Positions 30,757 to 39,775 of a stretch of DNA of 41,098 nt are shown piece after piece. This DNA is from a bacterium. Its GTDB lineage: Bacteria; Verrucomicrobiota; Verrucomicrobiae; Opitutales; Opitutaceae. The position numbers and the translations under genes are program-made. Under the pieces are notes generated by a model. That model saw only the letters and a program-made list of their open reading frames with translations. It had not been told where the DNA came from and did no database searches. Each line of letters opens with the position of its first letter. Positions within the stretch are counted from its first letter, which is position 1. Location: positions 1 through 41,098 of the forward strand of contig JAJXYI010000366.1 in NCBI GenBank assembly GCA_021780625.1, read 5' to 3'.

Positions 30757-31887
30757 ATGAATATCGACCGTTCCGCCAGCCATCCTCTGTTTCTGATCAC
30801 GCACGAATTCTATCCTCGGCGCGGCGGCATTGCCACGTTCACTGAGGAGATGGCCAAGGCCTCGGCCCGCATGGGGTACGATGTTGAGGTTTGGGCACAG
30901 TCGGCGCCCACGGAAAAAGAAAAACACTGGCCCTTCCGGATGAGGCGCCTGCCCCTGAAGGGCACCCATGACCTGAGTTGCCTGCTGCGTCTTGCACGAG
31001 AGCTGATCCGCGAGCGGCGGCGGCTGCGTTACGCGACCGTCTATCTCCCGGAACCAGGACCCATGCTTGCGATGATGATCCTGCAGGGGCTCAAGGCCTT
31101 CAGGCCCAAGCACCTGATTCTCACCTTTCACGGTTCCGAAATTCAGCGTTTTCACCGCAACCCCCTTTACCGGTTTCTCACACGGCGCCTGATTCACCAT
31201 GCGACCCGTATCAGCACCCTCACCCATTACACCCAAAGGCTGCTGCTCGAGCGTTTTCCGGAGGCACGCGGGAAGGTCTTTTTGACGCCGGGAGCGTTGC
31301 GGTCCGATTTCGCCATCGTTCACAGCGGCAGCAAACTCGCGAACCGGCGGATCATCATTCTCACCGTTGGGCGCCTGCATCCCCGCAAAGGGCACCTCAA
31401 GACGATCCAGGCCCTCAGGTCTCTCACCGCACCCTTCCGCCGCCAGATCGAATACTGGATCGTGGGCAGCCAAAGCAAGAACGGCTACGATCAACGCATT
31501 CGCGCGTTCATCGCAAAGACCGATCTGTCCGTACGCCTGTTTGGCGACGTCTCCGACGAGGAACTGGACATGATTTACGACCGCGCGGACATCTTCGCGA
31601 TGACCAGCATCGACCATGGCGACAGTGTCGAAGGTTTCGGACTCGTCTACCTCGAAGCCTCCGCTCACGGCATTCCGATTGTGGGGCACGCCGTCGGTGG
31701 CGTCGGGGAGGCGGTCATGGATGGCGTCACCGGCATCCTTGTCCCTCCCGACAGGCCCGCCCAGCTGGCCGCCGCATTCGAACGCCTGATCGCCGATCCG
31801 TCGCTGCGCACAAGCATGGGCGAGGCGGGACGGGCATGGGCACGACGGCACCAGTGGGTGAAATCCGCCGAGGCGCTTTTCCGCTAG
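30757..31887 (+). CDS. GT4-family glycosyltransferase
   Basis: The 376-residue GT-B glycosyltransferase has an N-terminal Rossmann half with FLITHEFYPRRGGIATFTEEM (the glycine loop of acceptor-side GT4 enzymes) and a C-terminal donor half with HPRKGHLKTIQALR. The sugar-nucleotide signature is VEGFGLVYLEASAHGIPIVG, an E-x(7)-E motif. This family transfers sugars, usually mannose, glucose or N-acetylglucosamine, from nucleotide donors to lipids, exopolysaccharide or compatible-solute acceptors; the acceptor is not visible. It is cytoplasmic or membrane-peripheral, with no transmembrane helix. It stands alone and is convergent with gmhB. The last base of its stop is 14 bp from the gmhB stop. Confidence 0.88.
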   Translation: MNIDRSASHPLFLITHEFYPRRGGIATFTEEMAKASARMGYDVEVWAQSAPTEKEKHWPFRMRRLPLKGTHDLSCLLRLARELIRERRRLRYATVYLPEPGPMLAMMILQGLKAFRPKHLILTFHGSEIQRFHRNPLYRFLTRRLIHHATRISTLTHYTQRLLLERFPEARGKVFLTPGALRSDFAIVHSGSKLANRRIIILTVGRLHPRKGHLKTIQALRSLTAPFRRQIEYWIVGSQSKNGYDQRIRAFIAKTDLSVRLFGDVSDEELDMIYDRADIFAMTSIDHGDSVEGFGLVYLEASAHGIPIVGHAVGGVGEAVMDGVTGILVPPDRPAQLAAAFERLIADPSLRTSMGEAGRAWARRHQWVKSAEALFR

Positions 31888-31901
31888 AAAGTCAGCCGTG
31901 C

Positions 31902-32438
31902 TCAGGCCGACAGCTCGGCCGCCGCGTAAGCCGCGAAGGTGTCGAAGACCGGTATCCGATTATCTGCGACAATCGCTAGTCCGCTTGGGTCGACCTTGCC
32001 CGTGCGCACGGCGACGGCACGGATCCCGGCCGCAAGCGCGGCTCCAATGTCGGCCGCCGAGTCCCCCACCATCGTGCAATCCGAGGGAGACAGTCCGTAT
32101 TTCGCCATCGTCTCGACGATGAAGCGCGGGGACGGCTTGCGGTAGACCATGGGCTGGTCCGGAGCCTCCGGAGCGATGCACACCTCGTCGAACACCGGCT
32201 GCGGGCCGCCGATCATCGCATCGAGCCGGGCGTTCACCCTCAGCGCGTCCTCAATGGAATAATATCCCCGGCCGATGCCGGACTGGTTGGTGAACAAAAA
32301 GAGCCGGTGGCCGAGTGCCTTTGCCCGGCGCAACGCCTCGGCCACCCCGGGGAAGAGCTCCACGCCGTCGGGATCGGAAAGATAGACCTTGTCGACGATC
32401 AGGGTGCCGTCGCGGTCGAGAAAGAGTGCCCTGGGCAT
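31902..32438 (-). CDS. HAD phosphatase, GmhB-like (histidinol-phosphate/heptose-bisphosphate phosphatase type)
   Basis: The 178-residue HAD hydrolase keeps the active residues Asp8 and Asp10 in FLDRDGTLI, FTNQSGIGRG, Lys in RKPSPRFI and the VGDSAADIGAA motif. These match GmhB (D-glycero-D-manno-heptose 1,7-bisphosphate phosphatase), which makes heptose for LPS core, or the phosphatase half of HisB. The usual zinc loop with four Cys/His ligands between CxH and CxC is shortened to VCIAPEAPDQPMVYRKP, with only one Cys, so no zinc is bound. Either the loop has been lost or this is a different sugar-phosphate phosphatase. It follows the M24 peptidase by 30 bp and is probably co-transcribed with it. 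Confidence 0.82.
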   Translation of the reverse strand: MPRALFLDRDGTLIVDKVYLSDPDGVELFPGVAEALRRAKALGHRLFLFTNQSGIGRGYYSIEDALRVNARLDAMIGGPQPVFDEVCIAPEAPDQPMVYRKPSPRFIVETMAKYGLSPSDCTMVGDSAADIGAALAAGIRAVAVRTGKVDPSGLAIVADNRIPVFDTFAAYAAAELSA

Positions 32439-32468
32439 CGTGATGCGTCGTGTTTCAGCGGACCCGCG

Positions 32469-33602
32469 TCACCGAAGTTCCCATACGTAGGGATAGTCGG
32501 AGAGCATGCGCGGCTTGGATGCCGTCACCTGGACGACATCCTCGATGCGGCAGGCACCCAAGCCCGGATAATAGAGGCCGGGTTCGACTGTGACGACCGC
32601 GCCCTTTTGAAGGATGCTGTCGACGGCCCCTGAGAGGCGGGGCAGTTCGTGCACCGCAAGGCCCAGTCCGTGGCCGGTGCCATGGAAAAATCCTGTCGCT
32701 CCGGAGGGCCCGCGCTCGGTCGCGTAGCCGAGGCGCTCGAAGGCCGCGACGACACCGCGGTGCACGTCCCGGCCGTTCACCCCGGCAGTGACGGCCTTGA
32801 GCGCGCCCATCTGCGCGCTGCGCACGGCCGACACCAGCGCACTCTGTGCGTCGCTGGCCCGTCCGCGCAGGAAAGTCCGCGTCATGTCCCCGTGGTATCC
32901 TGAGGACTGCACCCGAGGAAAAACGTCCACGATGATCAGTTCGTTGGCCCGAAGCGGCCCCTGGCCGGTGCAGTGCGGATCACAGGCCTGGTCGCCCCCC
33001 GCGGCGATCGTGTTCAGGGACAGCGCCCCCGCCTCGAGGCATGCGACCTCGATCGCAAATTTCAGGTGTTCGCTCGTCAGCGGCTTGCCCTTGTGGATCA
33101 GGCGGCCGGCCTTGATCCTGCTCGCCCGCAAAAGCCGCTCCGCCGCCGCGATCCCGAGGGCCGCACAGCGGTTGCCCTCGCGGATCAGATCGGCCTCCGC
33201 CGTGGTCTTGATCTCGCGCGCCGGAAACATCGCGCCCGATGCGATTTCGAGGGATATTCCGAGACGCTCCAGGCTCCGGGCCAGACCGGCCGGAAAATCG
33301 TCGGCGATCACGAAGCGGCGCTGTTTCAGCTCCCTGGCGACCCAAGCGATCACCTGAGCCACCCCACCCCCGGCCTTCGGCTTCTCACGCGTGGCTTCTG
33401 CCTGGATCCGCTCCAGCGACAAAACCTCATCGAACCTCCCCTCCTTGCGCGCCCGCCCATACTCGAGGGCGTTGACGATCGCGATTTTCCGCCCGGAAAC
33501 CTCCATCGCGATGAAGGGATCGGGGGCGTGAAAACCGCCGAAATAAAGCATGTCCGAGCTGCGCTCGGAGTCGGCATACAGGAGTCTTGAGAGAGTGCGC
33601 AT
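32469..33602 (-). CDS. M24-family metallopeptidase (Xaa-Pro aminopeptidase-like)
   Basis: The ATG at 33600-33602 starts a protein of about 377 residues: a creatinase/prolidase N-terminal domain (about 1-150), then a pita-bread M24 domain. All five metal ligands are present: Asp in IIVDVFPR, Asp in HGDMTRTF, His in FFHGTGHGLGLAV, Glu in VTVEPGLYYP and Glu in CRIEDVVQV. The family includes aminopeptidase P and prolidase, which release N-terminal residues before proline. It has no signal peptide and is cytoplasmic. It is the first gene of an M24-gmhB pair. Its start is 50 bp from the divergent DUF192 gene, so both promoters share that stretch. Confidence 0.88.
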   Translation of the reverse strand: MRTLSRLLYADSERSSDMLYFGGFHAPDPFIAMEVSGRKIAIVNALEYGRARKEGRFDEVLSLERIQAEATREKPKAGGGVAQVIAWVARELKQRRFVIADDFPAGLARSLERLGISLEIASGAMFPAREIKTTAEADLIREGNRCAALGIAAAERLLRASRIKAGRLIHKGKPLTSEHLKFAIEVACLEAGALSLNTIAAGGDQACDPHCTGQGPLRANELIIVDVFPRVQSSGYHGDMTRTFLRGRASDAQSALVSAVRSAQMGALKAVTAGVNGRDVHRGVVAAFERLGYATERGPSGATGFFHGTGHGLGLAVHELPRLSGAVDSILQKGAVVTVEPGLYYPGLGACRIEDVVQVTASKPRMLSDYPYVWELR

Positions 33603-33652
33603 GGAAAAATTGGATGGCTTCTTTCTATTTTTGGCGATTAGCCACAAAGCCC

Positions 33653-34198
33653 GTGAAAAACGCAAATCCGGTTTCTTGGCTGTTTCAGTCCTCCCTCCTC
33701 GGCATCTGCCTGTTCCTGCTCTCCGCCTGCGGTGACGGCACGTCCGCCAAGGCGGCGGCCGCCGCGGCCGAACCCAAGACGATCGCGGACTATTTTGTGA
33801 TCAAGGTCGGGGACGTGCCGGCCCACCTGCAGGTGGCCGTCTCGCATTTCGAACAGGAGCGCGGGCTCATGCAGCGACGCGACCTCGGCCCGGACGACGG
33901 CATGGTGTTCGTCTACCCCTCCCCCCAGCAGCTGAGCTACTGGATGCGCAACACCCCCACTCCGCTGGACATAGGCTATTTCGACGCCCATGGCGTGCTT
34001 CAGGAGGTGTATCCCATGTACCCCTACGACGAGACCCCGATCAATTCGCAGAGCAACCAGATCCAGTTCGCCGTGGAGATGCACCAGGGATGGTACGCAT
34101 CGAAGGACCTCAAGCCGGGCGCCCGCCTCGATTTGACCGCGCTCGCCGCGGCGCTCAAGGCGCGCGGTTTCAAGCCCGAGCACTTCGGGCTGAACTAA
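33653..34198 (+). CDS. DUF192-family lipoprotein
   Basis: GTG 33653 gives a lipoprotein signal (MKNANPVSWLFQSSLLGICLFLLSAC, lipobox LLSAC) followed by a DUF192 domain of about 110 residues. The DUF192 blocks are GLMQRRDLGPDDGMVFVYPSP, SYWMRNTPTPLDIGYFD and FAVEMHQGWY. An in-frame ATG at 33614 would place extra charged residues before the signal peptide, so GTG is preferred. DUF192 proteins are small secreted beta-barrels of unknown function, often near membrane or redox genes. Residues after the signal are rich in Ala and Lys (SAKAAAAAAE), a short linker. Its stop TAA overlaps the menE stop (TAG) on the other strand by two bases: the two genes converge with interlocked stop codons. Confidence 0.82.
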   Translation: MKNANPVSWLFQSSLLGICLFLLSACGDGTSAKAAAAAAEPKTIADYFVIKVGDVPAHLQVAVSHFEQERGLMQRRDLGPDDGMVFVYPSPQQLSYWMRNTPTPLDIGYFDAHGVLQEVYPMYPYDETPINSQSNQIQFAVEMHQGWYASKDLKPGARLDLTALAAALKARGFKPEHFGLN

Positions 34199-35424
34199 GC
34201 GCGTCCGCGCGGCTCCCGCGCCCGCCATGCCTCGAGCAGGCGCTCCCGGTTGACCTTGCCCTGTCCGCTGCGGGGCCAGGGCGTCACGGCGACGAACCGC
34301 TTCGGCACCTTGAACGGCGCCAGGCGCGCACGCAGCGCACCGAGGATCCGTTCCTCGACCCCGTCTTCCAGGGCGGCCGGCACAAAGGCCACCACTTGCG
34401 AACCCCAGTCGCCGTCGGGCACCCCCAGCACGGCCACGTCGTCCACGAGGCCGGTCGACAGGATTTCCGACTCCACCTCCGCCGGCGCGATCTTCTCGCC
34501 TCCGCTGATGATCATCTGATCCCTGCGCCCCAGCACACGGAGCCTGCCGAATGCGTCCCACTCCCCCAAATCCTGCGGGGTCACGATGCCGGATTCGTCG
34601 TGGAGAGGATAGTATCCGCGAAACACCGACGCTCCCTCGATTCGTACCAGGCCCTGCCCGTCCAAGCCGATCCTGGCATGCGGCATCGGCGCGTAGGCTC
34701 CTCGAATCCCATCTGAAAATTCCACGGGCCGCAGCGCCGCGACCATGGCCGCGGTCTCCGTCATGCCATAACACGGGGCCAGCGGAATGCGCAGCTCCGC
34801 CGCGCGCGCCAGCAGGTCCGTCCACGCCGGCCCCCCGCCCAGCAGCACGCACCGGAAGCGGCGCAGCCAGTCCACGGCGGACGCTACGGACAGAAGCCGT
34901 TGGAGCTGGGTGGGCACCAGCGATATCACCCAGTCGCCGTCAGGCAGGTCGGGCACGCCACCGCGCAGGATCTGCTTCCAGTCCGCCTGGACATAACGGC
35001 CGCCGCTCAGTTGGCAGCGAATCCACGCCATGAAGCCGCTGACGTGGTGAAGCGGCAACACGCCGACGGCGTTGACCGTCTGGAGGTCGAAATGGGTCCG
35101 GAAACCGGCTGCGGCTGCCGCGAGCGTGTCCTGATCGTGCCGCGCGAATTTGATTCCGCCACTCGTTCCTCCCGTGGGCAGGCAGATCCAGCCACGTTGG
35201 AGGCTGCCGCCGCGGTCGGGCTCCGCAATCACCGCCTCCGCGCGGGATCTTTCCACCGGACCCCACGCACGATCGAGGAGAAACAAGGGACCGTCTCCCG
35301 CCGCGGCCGCGGCTAACTGCTCCCGAAGCTCGTCGGACGACATGGGGCTGCAGACGCGGGGTTCCGTTCCTCTGAGGACCTCTCCCCTCCAACCGAGCAA
35401 ACGTGCTAGCTCAAGGCGTTCCAT
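34195..35424 (-). CDS. menE: o-Succinylbenzoate-CoA ligase MenE
   Basis: The 409-residue acyl-adenylating enzyme activates o-succinylbenzoate with ATP and CoA for menaquinone synthesis. The AMP-binding signature appears as LPTGGTSGGIKFA (a variant of TSGTTGxPK), followed by YGMTETAAM, LGRRDQMIISGGEKI and the C-terminal catalytic lysine in PRSGQGKVNRE. Its start ATG 35422-35424 lies 19 bp inside the menC reading frame, giving overlapping translation, and supports the MenE assignment over a general acyl-CoA ligase. The N-terminus is shorter than typical AMP ligases (about 80 residues before the P-loop), as in MenE. No MenA, B, D, F or H is in the window. Confidence 0.9.
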   Translation of the reverse strand: MERLELARLLGWRGEVLRGTEPRVCSPMSSDELREQLAAAAAGDGPLFLLDRAWGPVERSRAEAVIAEPDRGGSLQRGWICLPTGGTSGGIKFARHDQDTLAAAAAGFRTHFDLQTVNAVGVLPLHHVSGFMAWIRCQLSGGRYVQADWKQILRGGVPDLPDGDWVISLVPTQLQRLLSVASAVDWLRRFRCVLLGGGPAWTDLLARAAELRIPLAPCYGMTETAAMVAALRPVEFSDGIRGAYAPMPHARIGLDGQGLVRIEGASVFRGYYPLHDESGIVTPQDLGEWDAFGRLRVLGRRDQMIISGGEKIAPAEVESEILSTGLVDDVAVLGVPDGDWGSQVVAFVPAALEDGVEERILGALRARLAPFKVPKRFVAVTPWPRSGQGKVNRERLLEAWRAREPRGRA

Positions 35425-36431
35425 AGGTTCTCGGGATTGAGATCGTCGACCTGGGCCCTGCGAACAAATGGCAGGCATGGCGGACCGTCGAAACGGCTGT
35501 CCTCGAACAGTGGCCAGACGCCCATTCCCATCGCGAGCCGCTCGCCGTCCCAGGCGAAGGCGTGCCCCAGCGCGGCTTTCGCCCCGAGGCCGGTCTCCAA
35601 CGCCGACGAAAACACGACTCGGGCGCGCGCCCTCGATAGCGCCGCGCAACACGCCTCGGGCGAGGCCAGCAGCGACGTTTTCACCACGTACACGCCGGGC
35701 CATCCCAGCCCGAGCCAACGTTCCACGTCGCCATCTCTGACCAGCGATTCGTCGAGCGCGATCGGCGTGGGGAAGTCGCCCGCAAGCCCAAGCAGCAGGT
35801 CGTCCGCCCCTCTCGAGTCGGGGGCCACCGGCTGTTCGACGAATTCAACGGGTCGGTCCGCGCAATGTTCGAGCCACCGCTGCGCCGTCCGCCGATCCCA
35901 GGCTCCGTTCGCGTCGAGTCGCAGCCGACCCCCTTCCGGGAGCGCCGCCACGAGGTCGTCGAGCATGGCACGCTCGTCCGCGGCATCCTCCACGCCCACT
36001 TTCCATTTGAACACGCGGAATCCGGCGTCCGCCTTGTCGCACACCGCTGCTAACGCAGCCCGACCCGCGGGCAGCAGCCCGGCGAGCGGCAGAAAATCCA
36101 CGCCCGGGCGAGCCGCGTTTGTCTCCTCTGTGCGGCGGGCATCGGCGATCGCAGCCGTCAGCCCGCCCTTGAGACACGCAAGCCGCACGGGCAGCAGGCG
36201 CACCTGCTCGTCGTCCAAATTGCCCGCAAGCTGCTCGAGCGCTCCGAGCGCCTCATCGACCGTTTCCGTCCCAAACCACGGGATCGGCGCCACTTCGCCA
36301 TAACCCACGTTTCCCTGTCCGTCCTCCAGGCGCAGGTAAACGCCCTCGCGCTCCGCCCAGACGCCGTGCGCCGTGCGCACAGAGGCGCGAAACGGAAGCA
36401 GGTAACGACGATGGTTCAATAGGAACCGCAT
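35406..36431 (-). CDS. menC: o-Succinylbenzoate synthase MenC
   Basis: The 341-residue enolase-superfamily enzyme dehydrates SHCHC to o-succinylbenzoate in menaquinone synthesis. The catalytic lysines are Lys144 (FKWK) and Lys251 (VVKTS), and the metal ligands are Asp173 (LDANGAW), Glu199 (FVEQPV) and Asp227 (ALDES). The N-terminal capping domain covers about 1-105 and the barrel the rest. Overlap with menE by 19 bp means a two-gene menCE unit. It is divergent from guaB, from which it is separated by 130 bp. Menaquinone production is consistent with the cytochrome c genes in this window and anaerobic or facultative respiration (inference). Confidence 0.9.
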   Translation of the reverse strand: MRFLLNHRRYLLPFRASVRTAHGVWAEREGVYLRLEDGQGNVGYGEVAPIPWFGTETVDEALGALEQLAGNLDDEQVRLLPVRLACLKGGLTAAIADARRTEETNAARPGVDFLPLAGLLPAGRAALAAVCDKADAGFRVFKWKVGVEDAADERAMLDDLVAALPEGGRLRLDANGAWDRRTAQRWLEHCADRPVEFVEQPVAPDSRGADDLLLGLAGDFPTPIALDESLVRDGDVERWLGLGWPGVYVVKTSLLASPEACCAALSRARARVVFSSALETGLGAKAALGHAFAWDGERLAMGMGVWPLFEDSRFDGPPCLPFVRRAQVDDLNPENLWNALS

Positions 36432-36561
36432 GGGCGCAGAATCTCCTCCGCCGCCCGTCTCGTAAAGTCCGTTTGCCGCGCGACCTCAGCCCACGCCGGC
36501 CGCCTTCCGATTTTTTCGTTTGTATTTTCGGGGCCAAGCCGTACTGCGATAGCGGCAACAC

Positions 36562-38136
36562 ATGAGTAACGTTGCCAAGAGTCCCGCCCACGCGGTCGAC
36601 ACGGAGTTCTACCAGCCCGCCGACGCGTTCTTCCGAAACAATCTCCCGATGGCGCTCACGTTCGACGACGTGTCGCTTTCGACGCTTTACTCTGAGATTC
36701 TGCCCAAGGACGCCGACACGTCCACCCAGCTGTCCGAGGCGCTCCGCCTGCAGATCCCGATCGTGTCGTCCGACATGGACACCGTCACCGAATCGCGCAT
36801 GGCGATCGCGATGGCCCTCAACGGCGGCCTGGGACTCATCCATTACAACATGCCCGGGAAGGACCAGGTGAAGGAGGTCGCCCGCGTGAAGCATTACATC
36901 CACGGTTTCATTCAGGATCCGATCACAGTCGGGCCCGAACTCACCGTGGCCGACGTGTTGAATCTCGTGGAGGACAAACGCTACGGATTCCTCACCTTTC
37001 CGGTCGTCGACGCGTCTGGCCGGCTCGTCGGCCTGCTTCCCGGTTCAATCGTGAAGGAGCGCTATCGCCACAAGTCCGTCGTCGAGGCCATGACGCCGCG
37101 CGCGCGACTGATCACCGTCAACGTGCGCGAGATCGGCAACGACGCCATCAAGTTCGCGGATCGCTTCTTCAGCGACAACATCGGCATCAACAAGATGCTC
37201 GTCGTCGACTCCGAGGACCATCTGCGCGGGTTGGTCACGTCCACCGACGTGGAGCGCATCATGGGCGAGTCCAATTCCCGACAGCGCGCCGCGCGCGACT
37301 CGGCGTTTCGCCTGGTCTGCGGCGCCGCGATCGCCCCCGTGCGAAGGTCCAGCGGTGCGCTCGACAAGGATCGCATCCTCTCCCACGTCGAGCAGCTGGT
37401 CGAGGAGTCGATCGACGCCGTCGCCGTATCCACCGCTCATGGACACACCGCGGGCGTCGGTGACATGGTAAAGATGATACGCAGCGCCTTCCCCTCGCTG
37501 ACGATCATCGCCGGCAATGTCACGTCCGCCTCCGGCGTCGAATTCCTCGCCCAGTGCGGCGCAAACGTCATCAAGGTCGGCCAGGGCCCCGGCTCGATCT
37601 GCACGACCCGCATCGTCGCCGGTGTCGGCATCCCGCAACTCACGGCGCTCCACGTCGCCGGCCGCGGCGCAATCGCCAGCAACGTGAAGATTCTCGCCGA
37701 CGGCGGCATCACCAAGTCGGGCGACATGGTCAAGGCCCTCACCCTCTCCCACGGCGTCATCCTCGGCGGGCTGCTCGCGGGCTGCAAGGAGGCCCCGGGC
37801 GAGATCATGGAGATCAGCGGAAAGCTCTATAAGCAGTACCGCGGCATGGGCAGTCTGGCCGCGATGAAGGCCGGCAGCGCCGCGCGTTACGGGCACGACA
37901 AGGAGGACAAGACCCGCAAGCTCACCGCCGAAGGCATCGAGGCTCTCAAGGAAGTCAGCGGCACGGTCGACGACGTGCTCGCCTCCCTCGTCGGCGGATT
38001 GCAGAGCGGCATGGGTTATCTCGGCGCCGCCACCCTTGAACAGCTTCGCGCAAACGCACGCTTCTGCCGGGTCAGCCCCGCAGGACAGAAGGAAGCCACG
38101 CCGCACGACGTGATCGAGGTCGCCCGCAAGGGCTGA
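36562..38136 (+). CDS. guaB: IMP dehydrogenase GuaB
   Basis: The 524-residue enzyme oxidises IMP to XMP, the first step to GMP. It has the (beta/alpha)8 barrel split by two CBS motifs (about 115-240). The catalytic cysteine is in GPGSICTTR, and the flap Arg-Tyr dyad, which distinguishes IMP dehydrogenase from GMP reductase, is in AARYGHD. Signature segments [37 protein letters not shown] and GMGSLAAM are intact. One difference: the conserved Asp of the NAD-binding loop (usually D(T/S)AHG) is Ser, as VSTAHGHT. The flap is also unusual ([23 protein letters not shown]). It is convergent with purA, so the two enzymes competing for IMP are encoded together. Confidence 0.93.
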   Translation: MSNVAKSPAHAVDTEFYQPADAFFRNNLPMALTFDDVSLSTLYSEILPKDADTSTQLSEALRLQIPIVSSDMDTVTESRMAIAMALNGGLGLIHYNMPGKDQVKEVARVKHYIHGFIQDPITVGPELTVADVLNLVEDKRYGFLTFPVVDASGRLVGLLPGSIVKERYRHKSVVEAMTPRARLITVNVREIGNDAIKFADRFFSDNIGINKMLVVDSEDHLRGLVTSTDVERIMGESNSRQRAARDSAFRLVCGAAIAPVRRSSGALDKDRILSHVEQLVEESIDAVAVSTAHGHTAGVGDMVKMIRSAFPSLTIIAGNVTSASGVEFLAQCGANVIKVGQGPGSICTTRIVAGVGIPQLTALHVAGRGAIASNVKILADGGITKSGDMVKALTLSHGVILGGLLAGCKEAPGEIMEISGKLYKQYRGMGSLAAMKAGSAARYGHDKEDKTRKLTAEGIEALKEVSGTVDDVLASLVGGLQSGMGYLGAATLEQLRANARFCRVSPAGQKEATPHDVIEVARKG

Positions 38137-38242
38137 GCACAGGCTCCTCGCGTTCTACAGGGATGGAATAAGCGAAGCGCTTCGCGCTCTGGAATCATTC
38201 TCAATTCCCGTATCCCGCTCCTCGATTCCTTCCGCACGCCGC
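38137..38242. other. Convergent intergenic region of guaB and purA with a 14-bp palindrome
   Basis: GCGAAGCGCTTCGC (38172-38185) is a perfect 14-bp palindrome in the 106-bp gap between the two stop codons. It has no long T tract, but its position suits a bidirectional terminator or a pause signal. Nothing else is visible in the gap. Confidence 0.45.
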
Positions 38243-39775
38243 TCAGAGCTTCAACAGCTCCGCGGTCGGCGGAACGTCCTTGATCAGCTGCGAAGGCAGC
38301 GGGCCGACGCCGAGGTAGCGCAGGTTGGGAAGGCGTGCAGGAAGCGCATCGCCATAGGCCACGCGCACCACGCCACGGACCATCGCGGCCACGTAGCGGC
38401 GCGCATTCTCAGGGAGGTCCCCAAATCGGCGAACCCCCGAGATGTCCCCGCTCCAGCCGGGATGCTTCTCGTAAACCGGATGCAGCGTGCGACGGATCGC
38501 CTCGTTGCGCGGAACATGCTGGTAGCGTTTGCCCGAAGCATCCTCGTATGCCACGCAGACCTGCAGGTCGCCCGACCAATCCTCGGCGTAGGTGAGCGCG
38601 TCGAGCTTGTTGATCATCAGGTCGTGATACCCGCCGTAGCGCAGCGCATCACCCTTCTCGACGGCATCGTACCAGCCCACCATGCGCTGGCGCCCCGTGC
38701 TCGTGCCGAACTCGATGCGCTTCAGGATCCGGCTCAGCGGATGCGCCTCGTCCATCTGCGTCAGGAACGTGTGTGTGCCGACCTTCGTGTCATAGGCCTT
38801 GGCCACGCCGAAGATGTGCACCGGCTGGGCCGGGATTCCCGCGCTCTCGAAAATCTCCGGCGCGTAGGTATGCGACGCGGTCTGGTTCGGGGAGAAACCG
38901 TTGCGCTTGTCGAGCCAGTACGACTGGCCGAATTCGCCGATGATCGTGCGACCCTGCGCGATCTCGCCCAAAACGATCTCGCGCACCTCGACGATGTTGC
39001 GTGCGAGCGCCGATCCGGCGGTCCAGTACGCCTCGGTGAGCGCACCGAGATTCAACGTGAACGGCTCGGCGCCGCGGAAACGCGTGAAGTCGAACTCCTC
39101 CTTGGCAAACACGCCCATCTCGATCGCCTCCGCGTTCGCCCGCTGCTCGGCAGCCGTCAGCTTGTCGAAGAACGACGACCAGGTCTGCGCACTCACGCGG
39201 CAGACGTGCCGGATGGTCAGCAGGGCGCGGTCCGCACGCTGGGCAAGCTTGCGGGCGTAGGCCTCGCGCGTATCCAAAAAGTCCGCATAACAAATCTGCC
39301 ACTGCCCCACCTCGTCCTGATACGCGGGCGTGATTCCACGGCCCGTCGAACCGCGAGGCTCCTCGTGGATGACGTTCACCCGGTAATCCTCCCAGGCCAG
39401 ATCGAGCAGGCGGTGCGTGAGGTCCGAGACCAGCGTGCGCTCGTCGATGCGCAGCCGCGAAAGGATCGTATACCCCTTGCGTTCGAGGGGACGGGTTTCC
39501 CACCAGATCTTGCGCGGATCGGCCACGACTCCCGCGCCCAGACACAGGTAAGAGACCGACGACTCCACCACGCCCGCTGGAAGGAGGTTGAGCTTTATGC
39601 CTCCCGCGGTGTGCCCCGAATTCGCGCCGCCGTTGACCTTGAGCACGGTCGACACCCGAGCGACGGATCCGCCCAGTTCCTCGACCACCTCGGGTATGAG
39701 ACGACCCTTGCCTTCGTCTCCGAAGGAAATGCCGACGTCGGCGATCAGCTGACTCGTGAAGGGGAGAAGAGACAT
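38243..39775 (-). CDS. purA: Divergent adenylosuccinate synthetase PurA
   Basis: About 510 residues (usual 420-430) from ATG 39773-39775. It links aspartate to IMP with GTP in the first AMP step. The P-loop GDEGKGR is present (typical GDEGKGK), then NGGANSGHT (normally NGGNNAGHT), [10 protein letters not shown] (normally RGIGPAY.D), [14 protein letters not shown] and INKLDAL (normally TKLDVL). The IMP loop reads [10 protein letters not shown] and GFSPNQTAS instead of EGAQG..LD and GTYPFVTSS. Extra length lies mainly in the middle (about residues 120-260) and the C-terminal part. The family identity is firm; the changes mark a sub-branch. The P-loop keeps Asp, unlike the phage PurZ branch. Its promoter must lie in 39776-40026. 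Confidence 0.85.
   Translation of the reverse strand: MSLLPFTSQLIADVGISFGDEGKGRLIPEVVEELGGSVARVSTVLKVNGGANSGHTAGGIKLNLLPAGVVESSVSYLCLGAGVVADPRKIWWETRPLERKGYTILSRLRIDERTLVSDLTHRLLDLAWEDYRVNVIHEEPRGSTGRGITPAYQDEVGQWQICYADFLDTREAYARKLAQRADRALLTIRHVCRVSAQTWSSFFDKLTAAEQRANAEAIEMGVFAKEEFDFTRFRGAEPFTLNLGALTEAYWTAGSALARNIVEVREIVLGEIAQGRTIIGEFGQSYWLDKRNGFSPNQTASHTYAPEIFESAGIPAQPVHIFGVAKAYDTKVGTHTFLTQMDEAHPLSRILKRIEFGTSTGRQRMVGWYDAVEKGDALRYGGYHDLMINKLDALTYAEDWSGDLQVCVAYEDASGKRYQHVPRNEAIRRTLHPVYEKHPGWSGDISGVRRFGDLPENARRYVAAMVRGVVRVAYGDALPARLPNLRYLGVGPLPSQLIKDVPPTAELLKL

Noticed and set aside
30541..31851. 436-codon minus-strand frame opposite the glycosyltransferase
   Set aside because: Antisense shadow; the GT4 motifs lie on the plus strand.
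38243..39775. PurZ (2-aminoadenine pathway) instead of PurA
   Set aside because: The P-loop keeps Asp in GDEGKG, no phage genes or diaminopurine-pathway partners are near, and the gene pairs with guaB. A divergent PurA is the simpler reading.
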